The notes beneath the pieces were generated by a model that was given only the letters and a program-made list of their open reading frames with translations, was not told the origin of the DNA and searched no databases. A DNA stretch of 64,000 nucleotides, from positions 1 to 64,000 of the IMG/VR virus record IMGVR_UViG_3300035670_000020; one strand, given 5' to 3'. Position 1 is the stretch's first letter, and each line of letters opens with the position of its first letter. Positions 8,782 to 21,200 of the stretch are shown here, one piece after another. Source of the stretch: a virus. The position numbers and the translations under genes are program-made.

Positions 8782-9885
8782 ATGGCAAACAATCGTATTT
8801 ACTACGCTATTCAGCAAGTAACCCTAGGAAGCCCTCGTGTTCCAGTTCACGGCCTACAAAGCGCAGGACTAACAACTAATTTCAATCTAGAACAAGTATT
8901 CGAAATTGGTCAGCTTGCTATTTACCAAAACATCGAAAATATCCCAGAAATTGAACTTTCTCTTAATAAGGTTCTTGACGGATATCCTCTTATTTATACT
9001 CTTGCTACTGAAGCTGGTACAGCGATTTCCGCAAGTTTAGTCGCTAGTGGACCAGACATTTCGGGTCGTCAAAACGCTCGTTGCGATATGGAGTTGAGCA
9101 TTTATCCAGACACACAAAGCTCTGCTGCTGGTAATACTGGATTTAGCAAGGTTTCATGTCAGGGTATGTATGTAAATTCGGTTTCTTATACATTCCCAGT
9201 AGACGGATCAGCTACAGAAGATGTTACGCTTGTTGGCAACGACAAGATTTGGGGAACTACAGCATCTGGTTTCTTTAATGATAACAACGACTCTCCTGCT
9301 GCTCTTGCTGGTGTTGTTCGTCGTCAGCATTTTGATATGTCAGAATCGTTATTCCCAACCCAAATCCCTGGTATTGATAGCAATGGTTTGAATCAACCTA
9401 TTGGTGAAGGTTCTGGTAACGCTGTCCACTTCCAAAACGTAACTGTTAGTTGTGATCTTGGTCGTGAAGCTCTGTTCGAGCTTGGAACAATGGTTCCTTA
9501 TCATCGTTATGTTACATTCCCAGTCGAAGTAACAAGTGAATTTGAAGTTATCGCTGTTAGTGGCGACGGAATTAATGCTACTGAAAGTGGTTACTATACT
9601 GGTGACTATACTTATGGTGGTACTGTAACGGTTGCTACTGGTACTGATCCTTGCTTACCTCGCTTTAACTTGCTTGATCAAAGAATTTATATCAAGACTT
9701 GCGAAGGAACAAAGATTCATCTTGGCGACAAGAATAAGCTAAGTTCAGTTAATTACGGTGGTGGTGATACTGGTGGTGGTAACGTAACAGTTACATACAG
9801 CTATACCAACTTCAATGATTTTGTTGTTGCTCATAGCGGTGGAGATTTCTATGCTAACGTTGACGAAAACGGTTACACTCCTTAA
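8782..9885 (+). CDS. probable major tail (tube) protein
   Basis: 367 aa. The N-terminus 'MANNRIYYAIQQVTLGS...GLQSAGLTTNFNLEQVFEIGQL' followed by a beta-rich body fits a tail tube protein. The gene stands alone between an 87-bp leader with GGAG ribosome site (8695-8781) and a strong terminator. Codon choice differs visibly from its neighbours: many CGT, CTT, AAC, GTT and GGT codons, a pattern typical of very highly expressed phage structural genes. A TATAAGATAT sequence at 8721-8730 could be a phage late-promoter core, but no -35 is visible. Identification rests on order (before chaperone candidates and tape measure), expression signature and size. Confidence 0.65.
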   Translation: MANNRIYYAIQQVTLGSPRVPVHGLQSAGLTTNFNLEQVFEIGQLAIYQNIENIPEIELSLNKVLDGYPLIYTLATEAGTAISASLVASGPDISGRQNARCDMELSIYPDTQSSAAGNTGFSKVSCQGMYVNSVSYTFPVDGSATEDVTLVGNDKIWGTTASGFFNDNNDSPAALAGVVRRQHFDMSESLFPTQIPGIDSNGLNQPIGEGSGNAVHFQNVTVSCDLGREALFELGTMVPYHRYVTFPVEVTSEFEVIAVSGDGINATESGYYTGDYTYGGTVTVATGTDPCLPRFNLLDQRIYIKTCEGTKIHLGDKNKLSSVNYGGGDTGGGNVTVTYSYTNFNDFVVAHSGGDFYANVDENGYTP

Positions 9886-9917
9886 TTTTAGTTGATATAG
9901 ATAATGGATTAACAACT

Positions 9918-9944
9918 TAGCTCCTTCGGGAGCTATTTTGTTTT
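9918..9944 (+). terminator. intrinsic terminator after tail tube gene
   Basis: Perfect 7-bp stem (9918-9924 with 9929-9935) closed by a TTCG tetraloop and followed by TTTTGTTTT. UUCG loops are unusually stable, so this should end or attenuate transcription between the highly expressed tube gene and the downstream assembly genes. Confidence 0.9.
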
Positions 9945-9962
9945 GTGGATAGTGGAAATAAT

Positions 9963-11021
9963 ATGAATGATAAAAAAGAACAATCATTATACTTGAATAG
10001 AATATTAAGTGGGCGATTCTCGTTTATATATGGAGATAAGCAATATTGCTTGCTATATCCAGATATAGACACTAAATATCGCGCAGAACTTTATGCTCAA
10101 AATGAGTATGAAAAGAATAAGTTTAATGAATGGATTCAGGATGAAGATATTCTTTATTGGTTAATTGATGCTGGATTATGGAATCCACATATGGATAAGC
10201 AGTTGGAAGCCCTAGAAAAACAAATAGAAAATCTAAAAATTGATCTATACAATAGTTTTTTGAATCCAGATAAACAAAAAAAGATTAGAAGAACCCTGGA
10301 AAGCATAAGAAAACAATATAATAAATTTTACGGAATCAGACATAGTTTTGATCACTTGACAGTTAGCGGATATTGTGACGGATTAAAAACACAAATTATT
10401 CTTATTGAAGGATTAAGGGACAGTAATAATAATAAGATTTTTAGCTTAGATGATCTTAATGATGGAAATAGTGGATTATTTTACAATTTAGCGCAATATA
10501 TTAATGAACACACAATTGATATTTCTATGTTCAAAGCTTTGGCCCGTGGAGATATGTGGAGAAGTTATTGGAGCGCTAATAAAGATTATGTTTTTGATAA
10601 ACCTGTTACAGAATGGACAGATGAACAAAAAACACTTGTTGTATTAACTAAAATGTATGATAGTGCATATGAACACCCTGAATGTCCAGACGATAAAGTT
10701 ATTGAAGATGATGATATGTTTGATGGATGGATGCTTGTACAAAGAAAAGAAAATGAAGAAAACAAAAAGAAACGTCGTAGCGAAAAATTATTAGAGGGCA
10801 AAAATCTTGGTAATGCTAAAGAGGTATTTTTAGTAGCAAGTAGTAAAGAAGAAGCGGAAAATATTTATAACTTGAATGATGGTGGCTCTAGAAATACTAT
10901 AAAAGAAAGACAGGCGCTAATTAATCGCGCAGGTAAGGATATTAAGGAAGCAGATTTACCAGACGTTCAAAGAGATTTGGTAATGCAACAGACTCAAATG
11001 ATGAAACAAAACAAGAGATAA
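9963..11021 (+). CDS. pre-tape-measure protein of unknown function
   Basis: 352 aa from the ATG at 9963. An in-frame GTG at 9945 abuts the terminator U-tract and is unlikely as start. Charged, mostly helical, with a coiled-coil-like stretch 'LEALEKQIENLKIDLYNSFL' near residue 75 and a basic helical segment about residues 260-275. The C-terminus is Gln/Met-rich. Position between tail tube and tape measure suggests a tail-assembly factor. No enzymatic motif and no confident family. Confidence 0.5.
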   Translation: MNDKKEQSLYLNRILSGRFSFIYGDKQYCLLYPDIDTKYRAELYAQNEYEKNKFNEWIQDEDILYWLIDAGLWNPHMDKQLEALEKQIENLKIDLYNSFLNPDKQKKIRRTLESIRKQYNKFYGIRHSFDHLTVSGYCDGLKTQIILIEGLRDSNNNKIFSLDDLNDGNSGLFYNLAQYINEHTIDISMFKALARGDMWRSYWSANKDYVFDKPVTEWTDEQKTLVVLTKMYDSAYEHPECPDDKVIEDDDMFDGWMLVQRKENEENKKKRRSEKLLEGKNLGNAKEVFLVASSKEEAENIYNLNDGGSRNTIKERQALINRAGKDIKEADLPDVQRDLVMQQTQMMKQNKR

Positions 11022-11033
11022 CTAGGAAACAAT

Positions 11034-11324
11034 ATGAACCAACAAGATAAACAAATTATCAAAAAAAGAATTCAGACAACTATGATTGGCGCACTTTATG
11101 AGTTTGAGGAAAATTTTGGTTATTTATGGGGTTTAGACAAGGAAGAATCTCAATTGACAGAAAAAGAATTAAGATTTCGTGATCAATGGGAAGACGCCCG
11201 AAACAACATATTAAACAAAGGAAATAATCAGTTGCGACAATGTTTGAGTGAATTAGAAAAATCACACGGACAAGTTAGATATAATTACAGATTTAAGAAA
11301 GGAAACCAAGATAATGAAAACTAG
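11034..11324 (+). CDS. small tail-assembly-region protein
   Basis: 96 aa, charged and helical ('MNQQDKQIIKKRIQTTMIGA'). It overlaps the next gene by 11 bp. Its location directly before the chaperone-like protein and tape measure suggests a tail assembly chaperone role. I see no convincing -1 slippery site joining it to the next frame. Confidence 0.5.
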   Translation: MNQQDKQIIKKRIQTTMIGALYEFEENFGYLWGLDKEESQLTEKELRFRDQWEDARNNILNKGNNQLRQCLSELEKSHGQVRYNYRFKKGNQDNEN

Positions 11325-12183
11325 AAATTTTACTGTTAAGATCGACGATAAGGACGTAGAGTTTGTTGTTAAAAGCCCAAGTTTACAAGATCAGAGGGAA
11401 GCTACCAAGGTTTATAATCAGGCCTTTACAGAGGCTCTAAAGAGCAAAGCTGTGGTTCGAGCAAAATTAGACGATTTGCTTGTTGAGCAAGGTTTGTGGG
11501 ACGAAGCAAAACAACAAAAATTTGCTGCCCTACAGGACGAAATTCTTGATGGCGAAAAGAAGTTAAGTAAGGGTGGTATTTCTCTAAAAGCAGCTAAAGA
11601 TGTTGCTCTAAATATGCGAGTAAAAAGAGCAGAATTGCGTGATTTAATTAGTGTCAAAACAAATCTTGATACTCATACAGCAGAAGGCCAAGCTGATAAT
11701 AGCAAATTTAATTATCTAGTTTCTGCTTGTGTGGTGTATAAAGATAGTAATAAGCCTTATTTTAAGGACTACGAAGACTATAACAACAGAGCATCTGATG
11801 TTGTAGCTCTTTTAGGCGCCCAAAATTTGGCTAATATGCTTTATGGTCTAGATAATGACTATGAAGATAAGCTACCAGAAAATAAGTTTTTGAAACAGTA
11901 TAAATTTGTTGATGATAAATTGCGTCTTGTTAATAAAGATGGTCATTTAGTTGATAGCGAAGGAAGGCTAATTGACGAAAATGGTCGTTATATTAACGAG
12001 AAGGGTGAGTTCGTTGATAAAAACGGAAATCTTGTAGACAAAGAAGGAGACTATATAGTAGAATTCCAGCCATTCTTAGATGATGATGGAAAACCTGTAG
12101 TTTTAGAGGACACAACCAAAAATGAAGAATCAACACCGCCAGAAGAAAGTAAATCAGAAGAACCTGTTGCAGCCACAGTGTGA
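11314..12183 (+). CDS. probable tail assembly chaperone with heptad-like GxxVD repeats
   Basis: 289 aa. The N-terminal ~190 residues are helical ('MKTRNFTVKIDDKDVEFVVK' start). Residues about 215-262 form six near-perfect 7-residue repeats of the form [KE][DENK]G-x-[LYF]-[VI]-[DN], a regular beta-type repeat. An acidic Pro/Glu-rich tail follows. It lies immediately before the tape measure gene and is followed by a terminator. A chaperone role is inferred from synteny; the repeat might bind the tape measure or calcium, which is speculative. Confidence 0.5.
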   Translation: MKTRNFTVKIDDKDVEFVVKSPSLQDQREATKVYNQAFTEALKSKAVVRAKLDDLLVEQGLWDEAKQQKFAALQDEILDGEKKLSKGGISLKAAKDVALNMRVKRAELRDLISVKTNLDTHTAEGQADNSKFNYLVSACVVYKDSNKPYFKDYEDYNNRASDVVALLGAQNLANMLYGLDNDYEDKLPENKFLKQYKFVDDKLRLVNKDGHLVDSEGRLIDENGRYINEKGEFVDKNGNLVDKEGDYIVEFQPFLDDDGKPVVLEDTTKNEESTPPEESKSEEPVAATV

Positions 12184-12214
12184 TAAATTTTTTCACGGCG
12201 TTTCGTCATACAAT

Positions 12215-12254
12215 ATCCCTTATATTCCATGTGAGTATATGGGATTTTGTTTTT
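12215..12254 (+). terminator. intrinsic terminator/attenuator before tape measure gene
   Basis: Ten-base arms 12215-12224 and 12236-12245 pair with one mismatch around an 11-nt loop. The T-rich run TTTTGTTTTT follows. It ends four bases before the AAGGA ribosome site (12258-12262) of the tape measure gene. It may act as partial terminator setting tape measure expression below that of the assembly factors. Confidence 0.75.
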
Positions 12255-12268
12255 AATAAGGATCAACT

Positions 12269-15200
12269 ATGGCTAGTAAATTCAATCTAACAGCAGAACT
12301 TAATCTACGTGGACCAGCAAATCTACGTACTGTTGTAGCTGATATACGCCGTCAATTAAGTGGCGTAAAGGTTGATGTTGGCGTTAATGTTGCAAAAAAT
12401 GCTGGTCGTAATATTGACAATATAACAAATCGTCTAAATCAACTTAATGCCTCATTAGTACAAGCTCGCACTAGTACCGATCAACTAAACGCTTCTTTTG
12501 GTCAATTAGCGGCTATTGCTAGATCAATAGATACGGTCAATGTTAAAGCGTCTCAATCGACTAAACAACATGCTGACTCGATAAATCAAACAGCAAAAGC
12601 TGCTGCTGTAGCTTCTAGTAGAGTAGAAGAGTTTGGTAAGCAAAGCGCCCTTGCTATTAAGAGATTTGCGGCTTTTAGTTTACCTACTGTAACATTTTTT
12701 GCTTTAGGAAGAGCTGTTCAGTCTGGTATCGAGTCATTTATTGATTTTGATAAACAGATGGTAAAGTTGGAGCAGATCACTGGAAACACAAGAACTCAGC
12801 TAAAAAGTTTGAGCGGTGAAATAACTCGTCTTTCTACAACTATGGGTGTTAGTAGTTCAGAATTAGCTAAAGTCGCCGAAACCCTAGCTCAAGCTGGTTT
12901 GAGCGCAAAAGATACTACTACTGCTCTTCAAGCTCTAGCTAAAACAGATTTAGCTCCATCATTTGATAATTTGACCCAAACAACAGAAGGCGCTATTGCT
13001 GCTATGCGTCAGTTTGGTTTAGAAGCCAAAGATTTAGAGCGAGCACTAGGATCTATTAATGCTGTTTCTGCTGCGTTTGCTGTTGAATCAGGAGACATTA
13101 TCGCTGCTATTCAGCGTACCGGTGGTGTATTTGCAAGCACAAGTAAGGGCGTAAGTGAAGGCACCGATGCTCTTAATGAGTTTGTTGCTGTGTTCACCAG
13201 CGTTCGTGCTACAACGCGTGAAAGCGCCGAGACAATTGCGACTGGTTTACGTACTATTTTTACGCGTATTCAAAGAGCTGGAACAATCAATCAATTAAAA
13301 GACTACGGCATTCAATTACAAGACTTAGAAGGTAAATTCGTTGGACCTTATGAAGCAGTAAAGAGATTAAGCGAAGGACTCAAATCTCTCGATCCAAGAG
13401 ATATTCGTTTCTCTAGCATTATCGAAGAGCTTGGTGGATTTCGTCAAATTGGTAAAGTGTTGCCATTAATTCAACAATTTGCTACTGCTCAAGAAGCTCT
13501 TAAAGTAGCTCAAAGAGGACAAGGAAGTTTAACAGACGCCCAAATCAAGGCTCAACAAAGTCTTTCAAACCAATTTTCTAAAGTTCGCGAAAATTTCTTG
13601 GCTCTTATGAGAGATATTGGTAATAGCACAGCTTTTCAAGGTTTAGCGAAAATTGTTTTGGTTCTATCAAATAGTTTAATTGGTTTAGTTGGGGCCTTTA
13701 AACCAGTACTACCTATTTTGGCTGTTATTGGAGCTATTAAGGGAATTAGCGCTATTGGCAGTTTTTCAAAAGGATTTTTTGGAAGTAAAAAACAAGCAAA
13801 GCCATCATTATTTGCTGGTGCAGCTGGCGAAGACCCAAAAGAAAAAGCTACGCGAGAAAGAAACGAAGCTACTGCTAGAGCAGCAGAAGCTTTAAGGATT
13901 AATACAGACGCCCTTAATAAATTAACTGGCGCAATTACGGCCCTTGATGCTACTATTCAAAGTAGACCCACCTCAACTTTTAGTAAGGGTGGCAAGGTTC
14001 TTGGATTTAACACTGGTGGTATTGTTCCTGGTAATGGTGGTGGCGATAGAGTTCCAGCTCTTTTAGAGGGTGGTGAAGTAGTCATCAACAGAAGGGCTGC
14101 TCAAAGACATGGTAAGCATAACATAAATAAATTAAATAGATATGCTTATGGAGGCTTAGTAGACGCCAATATTGTTAATAGTAATGATCAATATATTGGA
14201 TTAAAAAAAAATGATGGGACAGCAAAAGAGGATACATTTGATATTAAAACTAAAAGACAATATATTACATTAAAAAATGTTGATAGATATGCTGGAAAAG
14301 CAATAGCAGATGGTGAAGTTGTTAACTTTGATGCTCAAGGATACAAACAAAGAGCCAAAACACCAGGATGGAAACAATTTGAACAAATAATTGAACAATT
14401 AGGATATAAAGACTTAAACAAATCCACAAAGAGAAACAATTACCCCATTGACTTTACTAAAGGTGGTGAATGGTACGATGCAAAAAACGTATCCTCACCA
14501 GTTCCAGATAGGGAATTAGCAAGAAAGGCTTTACATCATATCTTAACGGAAACATATAAGAACTATGATTATCTCACACCACACAAAAAAATAAAAACTA
14601 GAGACGAAAACAGTCTACTAAAATATACAAATAAACCTATTACTGTAGGTGGAGATGAGATTGAAGCCACTAGAACTATTACTCAACTTATTCCTAGATA
14701 TGAAGTAGATAATAATCAAAAAAATATAGATAAAATACAGGGTGCTATAACTGGTACAAGTAAACAAAAAGGAACACTAAGTCGTAATGCCAATAAGGCT
14801 TTACAGCAAGATCTACAAGACTTACAAACAGATAATACAGTAGGAACATTAGGGGCGCGCAAAATATTATCAGCTAGTAATAGACTTAGTAGTAATTTTA
14901 CATTAGGTGGATTAGTTCAAAGCTTTGCGGAAGGTGGTCGTATTGGATATATTGATTCAGACGTTATTAAAGAACAACTCGCTGGACCAAAAGAAAAATC
15001 TATAGTCGACGCTATGGCTAGTTTGGGATTAGGAAAAAATAAGAAAAAAGTAAATACTTATGTTGCAAAACTTATTGATTTAGCTAAATCTTCTCGTGGA
15101 GCAGAAGAAGCTTCTGTTAAGAAGTTGAGTGTGCTTTTTGGTTCTGCTGGTAGTGGCAAGTCTTCTATCCTAACAGGAGCAGCGGGTATTCCAGGAAGAT

Positions 15201-18200
15201 CCCCTTTTACTGGAAGTAAACCAATTTTAACGCCTAAAGATATAGATGACGTAGAAGAAGTTGTAATAGCTACAAGTACAGTAACTCCAGATAAAATCAA
15301 GAGATTTATTTCTGATGCAGATGAAGTGTACGCTATTAGTGCTACGACACAAGCAGAACAAGAAAGAATTAAACAAAATAGAAAATCCAGAGATGAAACG
15401 GGATTAGGATCTTATGGGCGTAAAGCTGGGGCCACAAAAACCGCAAAAATTGATACTGTATTTGAAGAAGCTTTATTACTAGAACTACAACAACAAAATC
15501 AAGCGCGAGGCAAATCACAAAAACTATCTATTTTTGGAAGAAGCGATAGCGATGAATTTAGAGAAAAAACTGGAACAGAACTACCTAGTTTTAGAAGAGA
15601 AAAAATTAGCATTGCGAGAGGTAGCTTTGGACCATTTACCGCTGGTCACGAATATCTACAACAATTTGCCCAAGAAGAATACGGAATCCCACCACAAGCT
15701 TTTGCTTATTTGGTTGCTCCAGACGAAGGAATAGATATTGGGCGAGAAATAACTAATCACGATATTAGAACAGCTATCTTAGATCAATCTATTCGTGAAG
15801 CTGTAGTTCAATTAACTTCTAGAAAAGGCAAGAGCTATAATGTTGGAGCTACTGGTCGTGGAGATAGAAGTATACCACAAGGAATAGAAATAACCAAATC
15901 TGGAGCAGCGCAAAGATCGGTTCTATTACCTGGTGCCGGTAGCATCAATATTGTTTCTAAGGCTGATGCATCGGCTAAAAAATTAGCTAAACTAGAAAAA
16001 GCTTCCCAAGAAGCCGGATATAAACTGGTGGATATTCCTCGATTTGAAGGTATTTCTGGATCGCAAGTTAGAGAAGCTATCGAAACTGGAGATCTAACCA
16101 CTCTACAATATGCTCTTAATCCCACTTCATATGCTATAATGAAGAAAAATTTACAAAATATTCAAAATAGAATTAGGGCCGTTCCAGAATTAATTACCAA
16201 AAATAGAGCAACATTAACATCAGAATTAGATCCAATAGACGAGAAGATTCGTGAACTAGGACCAGATCCAGCCAACTTCAAAGAAGTAAATGAGCTTAAA
16301 AACCAAAGATATGATATCATATCATCATACTCATACTCTTTACATAAATCGTTACAAGAATTAGCTTCACAAGATCCAGTTAATTTTGCTATTGACACAA
16401 ATATTTCCGACGAAGAACTATCCTCTGCTCGACTAGATATAGCCAATAGAGCGCCCTTAAAACAAAGATCAATTGAAGAAGCGGTTTTAGCAACACAACC
16501 TAGAGTTTTAGCTGAATCTGTTCCAGCTTTCGCAAACAAGAAGAAAAAAACTAGTACTGGTAGAGGTAGACAATATAATATAGAAAGAGAACCTACTTTA
16601 AATGAACTTCAAGATTCTTCTGGACCTTTTTCAGAACTAGCTCAGTTAACAGTTAAAGATCCACAAGAAGTTCAGGCTAAAATTAAAGACTGGCAAGAAT
16701 TTGTAAAAAAAACTATTAGAGATGCTGGATTAGATGAATATGGTGGCTTTAAAGCTTTAGATGGAAATTCTGGTCCAGCAACTATTGCTAGTATTTTTGA
16801 CCAAAAAGCAGGTAAAGCAAAACCAATAACAAAAAAAGTACCAATATTAGATCCAAACGGTAATCCTACCGGTAAATATCGAGATACAGGAGAAATAATT
16901 GGATATCAAAAATCTAAATCAAAAAAGGGTCGCACAAAAGAAGATCAAGCAGTTATAGACGCTGTTATTAAAACAGCAAGAGAAGCTAGAGAAAAACTTG
17001 TTGACAAATACAAAGAAGGAAAAAGAGAGTCTTATAGCTTTATAAAGCCAGTAGATGCTACTGAAACATTAGATTTCAAAAAACAAGGACTATTATTTGC
17101 GGGAGTTGGTATTAATGGAGAGCCATATAGCCCAAAAAGATTATCTTTAGGCTCTGGTTTAGATGTTTTAGTTGGAGGATATATATTAAACGATAAAGAT
17201 ACTCGTAAAGAAATTGAACAATATTCTGAAAACACAATAAGAGCAGAAAAAACAGCCGCAGAGAAAGGACAAGCTGGTGTGGCTGCGTCTTATCTAAAAC
17301 GTGGTAAAAAATTAGCACTAGATTTTGATAAAACATTAGTTACTGGAGCGGATCTTCATGGCGACGATTTAGATGCGTTTGCTGATATAGATAAAGTAAA
17401 GGCTAGTTTAGAAAATCCTCAAACTAAATTAACAATATTAGGAGAGAAATTAAGAAGAGTATTGGCTAGTCAAAAAGCTCAAGCTACAAAAACTGATTTA
17501 TTATCTAGAATGAGAGTTGTAACAGCAAGACCTCATCATACTGTTGGAATTTTAGGAAATTGGTTAGCTCAACAAGGTATACCTATAACAGATATTAAGG
17601 GTGTTGGAGGAAAAGGATTATCTGATCAACAAGTTGCAGAAGCTAAAGCCGCTTTATTAGATTTAGAGTCATTATTTATTGATGATAATGAAACTAATGT
17701 GAGAGTTGCCAAAGAACAAGGCTTTAATGCAATTAGATATGGTGCTGCTGAATTCGACGAATCTGGAGAAAGATTACATAGAGGACAAGACGTTATTGAA
17801 GGACTATTTCTTCAAAATATAATCAAAAGATTTAGCGGTAGACAAGCTGTTGGCGGAATCAATAATACTAGTATGGATTTTCCAACAGGGCTTGGATTAG
17901 CAGCAGAATTATTTCCTGGTTTAGATCCAGATATTCCCACAGACGCAAAAAGAACCTTACGTGGAGCCTCCGACTTAAAGAGTAATATTACAAATTATCT
18001 TAAGAAAGAAGGAAGATTTAATACAAAATCAGTAGGAGCAGCGCAAGGTCAATTAGAGCCAGTTGGATTTGCTGGCGGAGGTATTGTTCAGCGATTTTCA
18101 AAAGCTGGACAAGTAGATTACGATCCCAAAACTAAAAGAGTAATGAATATTCTTGGGAAAATTAAAAGTCCAACTGGAACAATAGATCCTAGCAAATTAA

Positions 18201-21200
18201 GTGAAGCTGAATTAGGTATATTATCTAGTCTTGGCGGAACATCGCAAATAGGTTCTCGTTTATTCGAGGCTCCTGGTGTTGGAGAGATGAATAAATTTGT
18301 GAGAGAAAATGAAGCAGACAGAGGAAGATACGCAGCTGAAATTAAGACCAAAAATGCTCCAGTAAGAGAATCTCGTGCAGCAGAACAAAGAGCCAGACGA
18401 GCAAGAAAAAGTGAAATAAGGGAGATGAGTGAAACAAGACTCGCCCAAATGAATCTATTTGGTGGTATGACGGAACTAGATCCAGAAATTATCGAAGGTA
18501 TTGATAAACCAAATCCAGAAGATATTTTTGGGGCTTTAAGAGAAGCTTTTGCTGAAACAACAGATAGAGGAAAAGCTTTAGCAGAAGAGGGTGGGGGATT
18601 TTTAAGTAAGTTCCGCGAAGGAATCAAAAAGAAAAAATTTATTTCTGCGACAGAATTCGTAGGAAGTTTACCTAATGCCGAAGAACAAATCAAGTCTGCT
18701 CGTAGAGAATTACAATCACAGTCAGCCAGCACAAAAGATTCAAAAATACAAAAAAGTCTAGCGGATCAATTAGGAAAATCTTCTATAGGACTAGAAGAAT
18801 TGGCTGCTTATCGTGGGGGTGCATTGCCAGCTAATGCTAGCAGAGCGACAAAATTTGCGTGGACAATGAGCCAAATGGTTGAAGGAGCTAATGAGTTAGC
18901 TAAAGGTGGAATAGTTGGATTTGCTAATGGAGGAAACGCAGATTATTATTCTTTAGAGAAGAATAGTGGGTTTAAATCTGGAGAGTTTGATGAATTAGTG
19001 CGATTTGCTAAAACTAATGGATTCACATTGCCAGAATTTCAAAAATATTTAACAAAAAGACTAGCCGAGAAAAAAACTAATAGTCAGTTAATGATGGACC
19101 CATTACAATTGGCTCAAGCATTGATATCTCATACTCCAACGCCAACAGATGCCCAACGTAAATTAGCTGATTCATTAAAAGGAGGGCCAATAGACGCCCA
19201 ATATAATCCTAAATATGATAGGGTTGTTAAAGGTTTTGCTAGTGGTGGATTGGCCGAACACACAGACTCTATGGCTGGATTGATGCGCGACCTATATGGC
19301 AATAGATCAAGCGAAACACCAACCAAAAAACAAAAGAATTTTGGACAAATTGCCTTAAGAACAGGAAATAGAATACAAGCAAATTATTTTGACGGCCCCG
19401 ATAGAACAGGTTATGTTATAGCAGATAAAATGGGAGATATATTCGCTGTTCAATCCTCTTCAGCTACAAGTGGTTATGGTCCAAAGCTATACGATATTGT
19501 AATGGAAGCAGCTACAGAACAAGGTTCGATGCTTACATCTGACAGAAAAAGTGTAAGTAAAGAGGCTAAGGCTGTTTGGGACTATTATTTTAATAAAAGA
19601 TCAGATGTTAAGAAAATACCATTAGATCCGATTGATTGGGTCTCTAATAACAGACTACTAGATGAAAAACTATATGGACCTCCAGATACATGGCCTCCAT
19701 ATAATGATCCTGCTTGGGTACTGCAAACAGGGTATCAAAAGAATCCGTCAGATATTAATAATCCAGACTTAGTCCAAAGATTAGCTATTGGTGGATCTGC
19801 CTCGTTTGCTAGTGGAGGAATAGTACCAGCCCGAGTATCAAACGGAGAAGGATTTGTTCCTCCTGCTCAAGCTAAGAGTATTGGATATGGCACCTTATCT
19901 AAAATGAATCAAGCAGATCGTATTGGTGGATTTGCTAGTGGTGGAAGTATTAGCAGATTTAGTGGGCCAGGTAGCGGAACCAGTGACTCTATTGGGCCTG
20001 TTGGTCTACCAGTAGGAAGTTTTGTAATTCGTAAGAAGGCTATGGATGCTATGGGGTATGCTAAGGGAGGAGTTGTTGGATTAGCTGCTGGTGGTGTTTT
20101 AGATAAAGAAAGACTTGATTATCTTGACTATTTAGCCAAAGAAAGAGGACAAACAGTAGCCCAATATCAAAGAGCAGAAGCTGGAAATGTAGTTAAAAGA
20201 GCTAATGAAATTCAATCAGAAAGCAAACAAGCTAAAAGAAATCTAACTCTGTTAGGAACATCACAAAGGAAAAATTTGGGCGGAGTTAATGTAGCGGCCA
20301 CAATAAAAGCAGGCACAACAGACGCTAATTTTGCAAAAGTAAATGCTGCTGTAGAAGCTTTTACTAATCAGATACAAAAAGCTGATCCAACACTATCTTA
20401 CGATAAAGCTAGAGCTGCTGCTATAGGTATGGCAGATGCCTTGGCTAGAGGTGAGACCTCTGCTGATTCTGTAGCTGTAGCAAATAAGACTCTTAAAGGA
20501 AAATTAGATATAACTGTCACTAGCACTGAAGCCCTTATAAAAGCTGCCGATGATGCTGGTGTCGCTTTAGAAGACTTAGGGGCCGAAGTAACTACAGATG
20601 CTACTGGTAAGATAGTAGGTATTAAAAATAAAGGTTCGGCCTTAACAGATCAAGAATTTCTACAATCTCGTGCTGGGCAAAGATTTGGGGCGCTTGGAAA
20701 TATACTACCAGCAAGAGCATTACAAGGATTTGCTGAATCTGGATTTGGTAAGGTGTTAGGTTCTGGTGCCGATTTTATTGAAGGTAAGAGCGGCGGAAGA
20801 TTTGGTAACCTAAGTAGAGGTTTTGCTGCTCTTGGTGGATTTCAAGGAATAGGAACTGGATTAGCTGGAGCAAGTGAAGGAATTAAAAGCTTGTTGCCTG
20901 TTGGAGTTACTGATGATCCCGGTATTGCTGGTACTTTTGGCGGATTAACTGGAGCTGGTACTGGAGCTGCTGTTGGAGCACAATTAGGTTCTTTTGCTGG
21001 TCCAATAGGAACATTAATCGGAGGTATTGGTGGGGCTATCGTTGGTGGAATTAAAGGATATTTTGAAGCTAGTAATCAAGCAGTACTAAAAGGCGCTTTT
21101 GATAAACTTTCAAGCTCAACATCAAAACTAGACGACGCCTTTAAGCGTCTAGATAACGAATTTACTAAAGATAATTTTAGCGAAACAACAAAAACTTTAC

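Noticed and set aside
11034-12183. Programmed -1 frameshift joining tail assembly chaperones
   Set aside because: The two genes overlap by 11 bp and the second has its own AAGGA site; no convincing X-XXY-YYZ slippery heptamer was found near the overlap.
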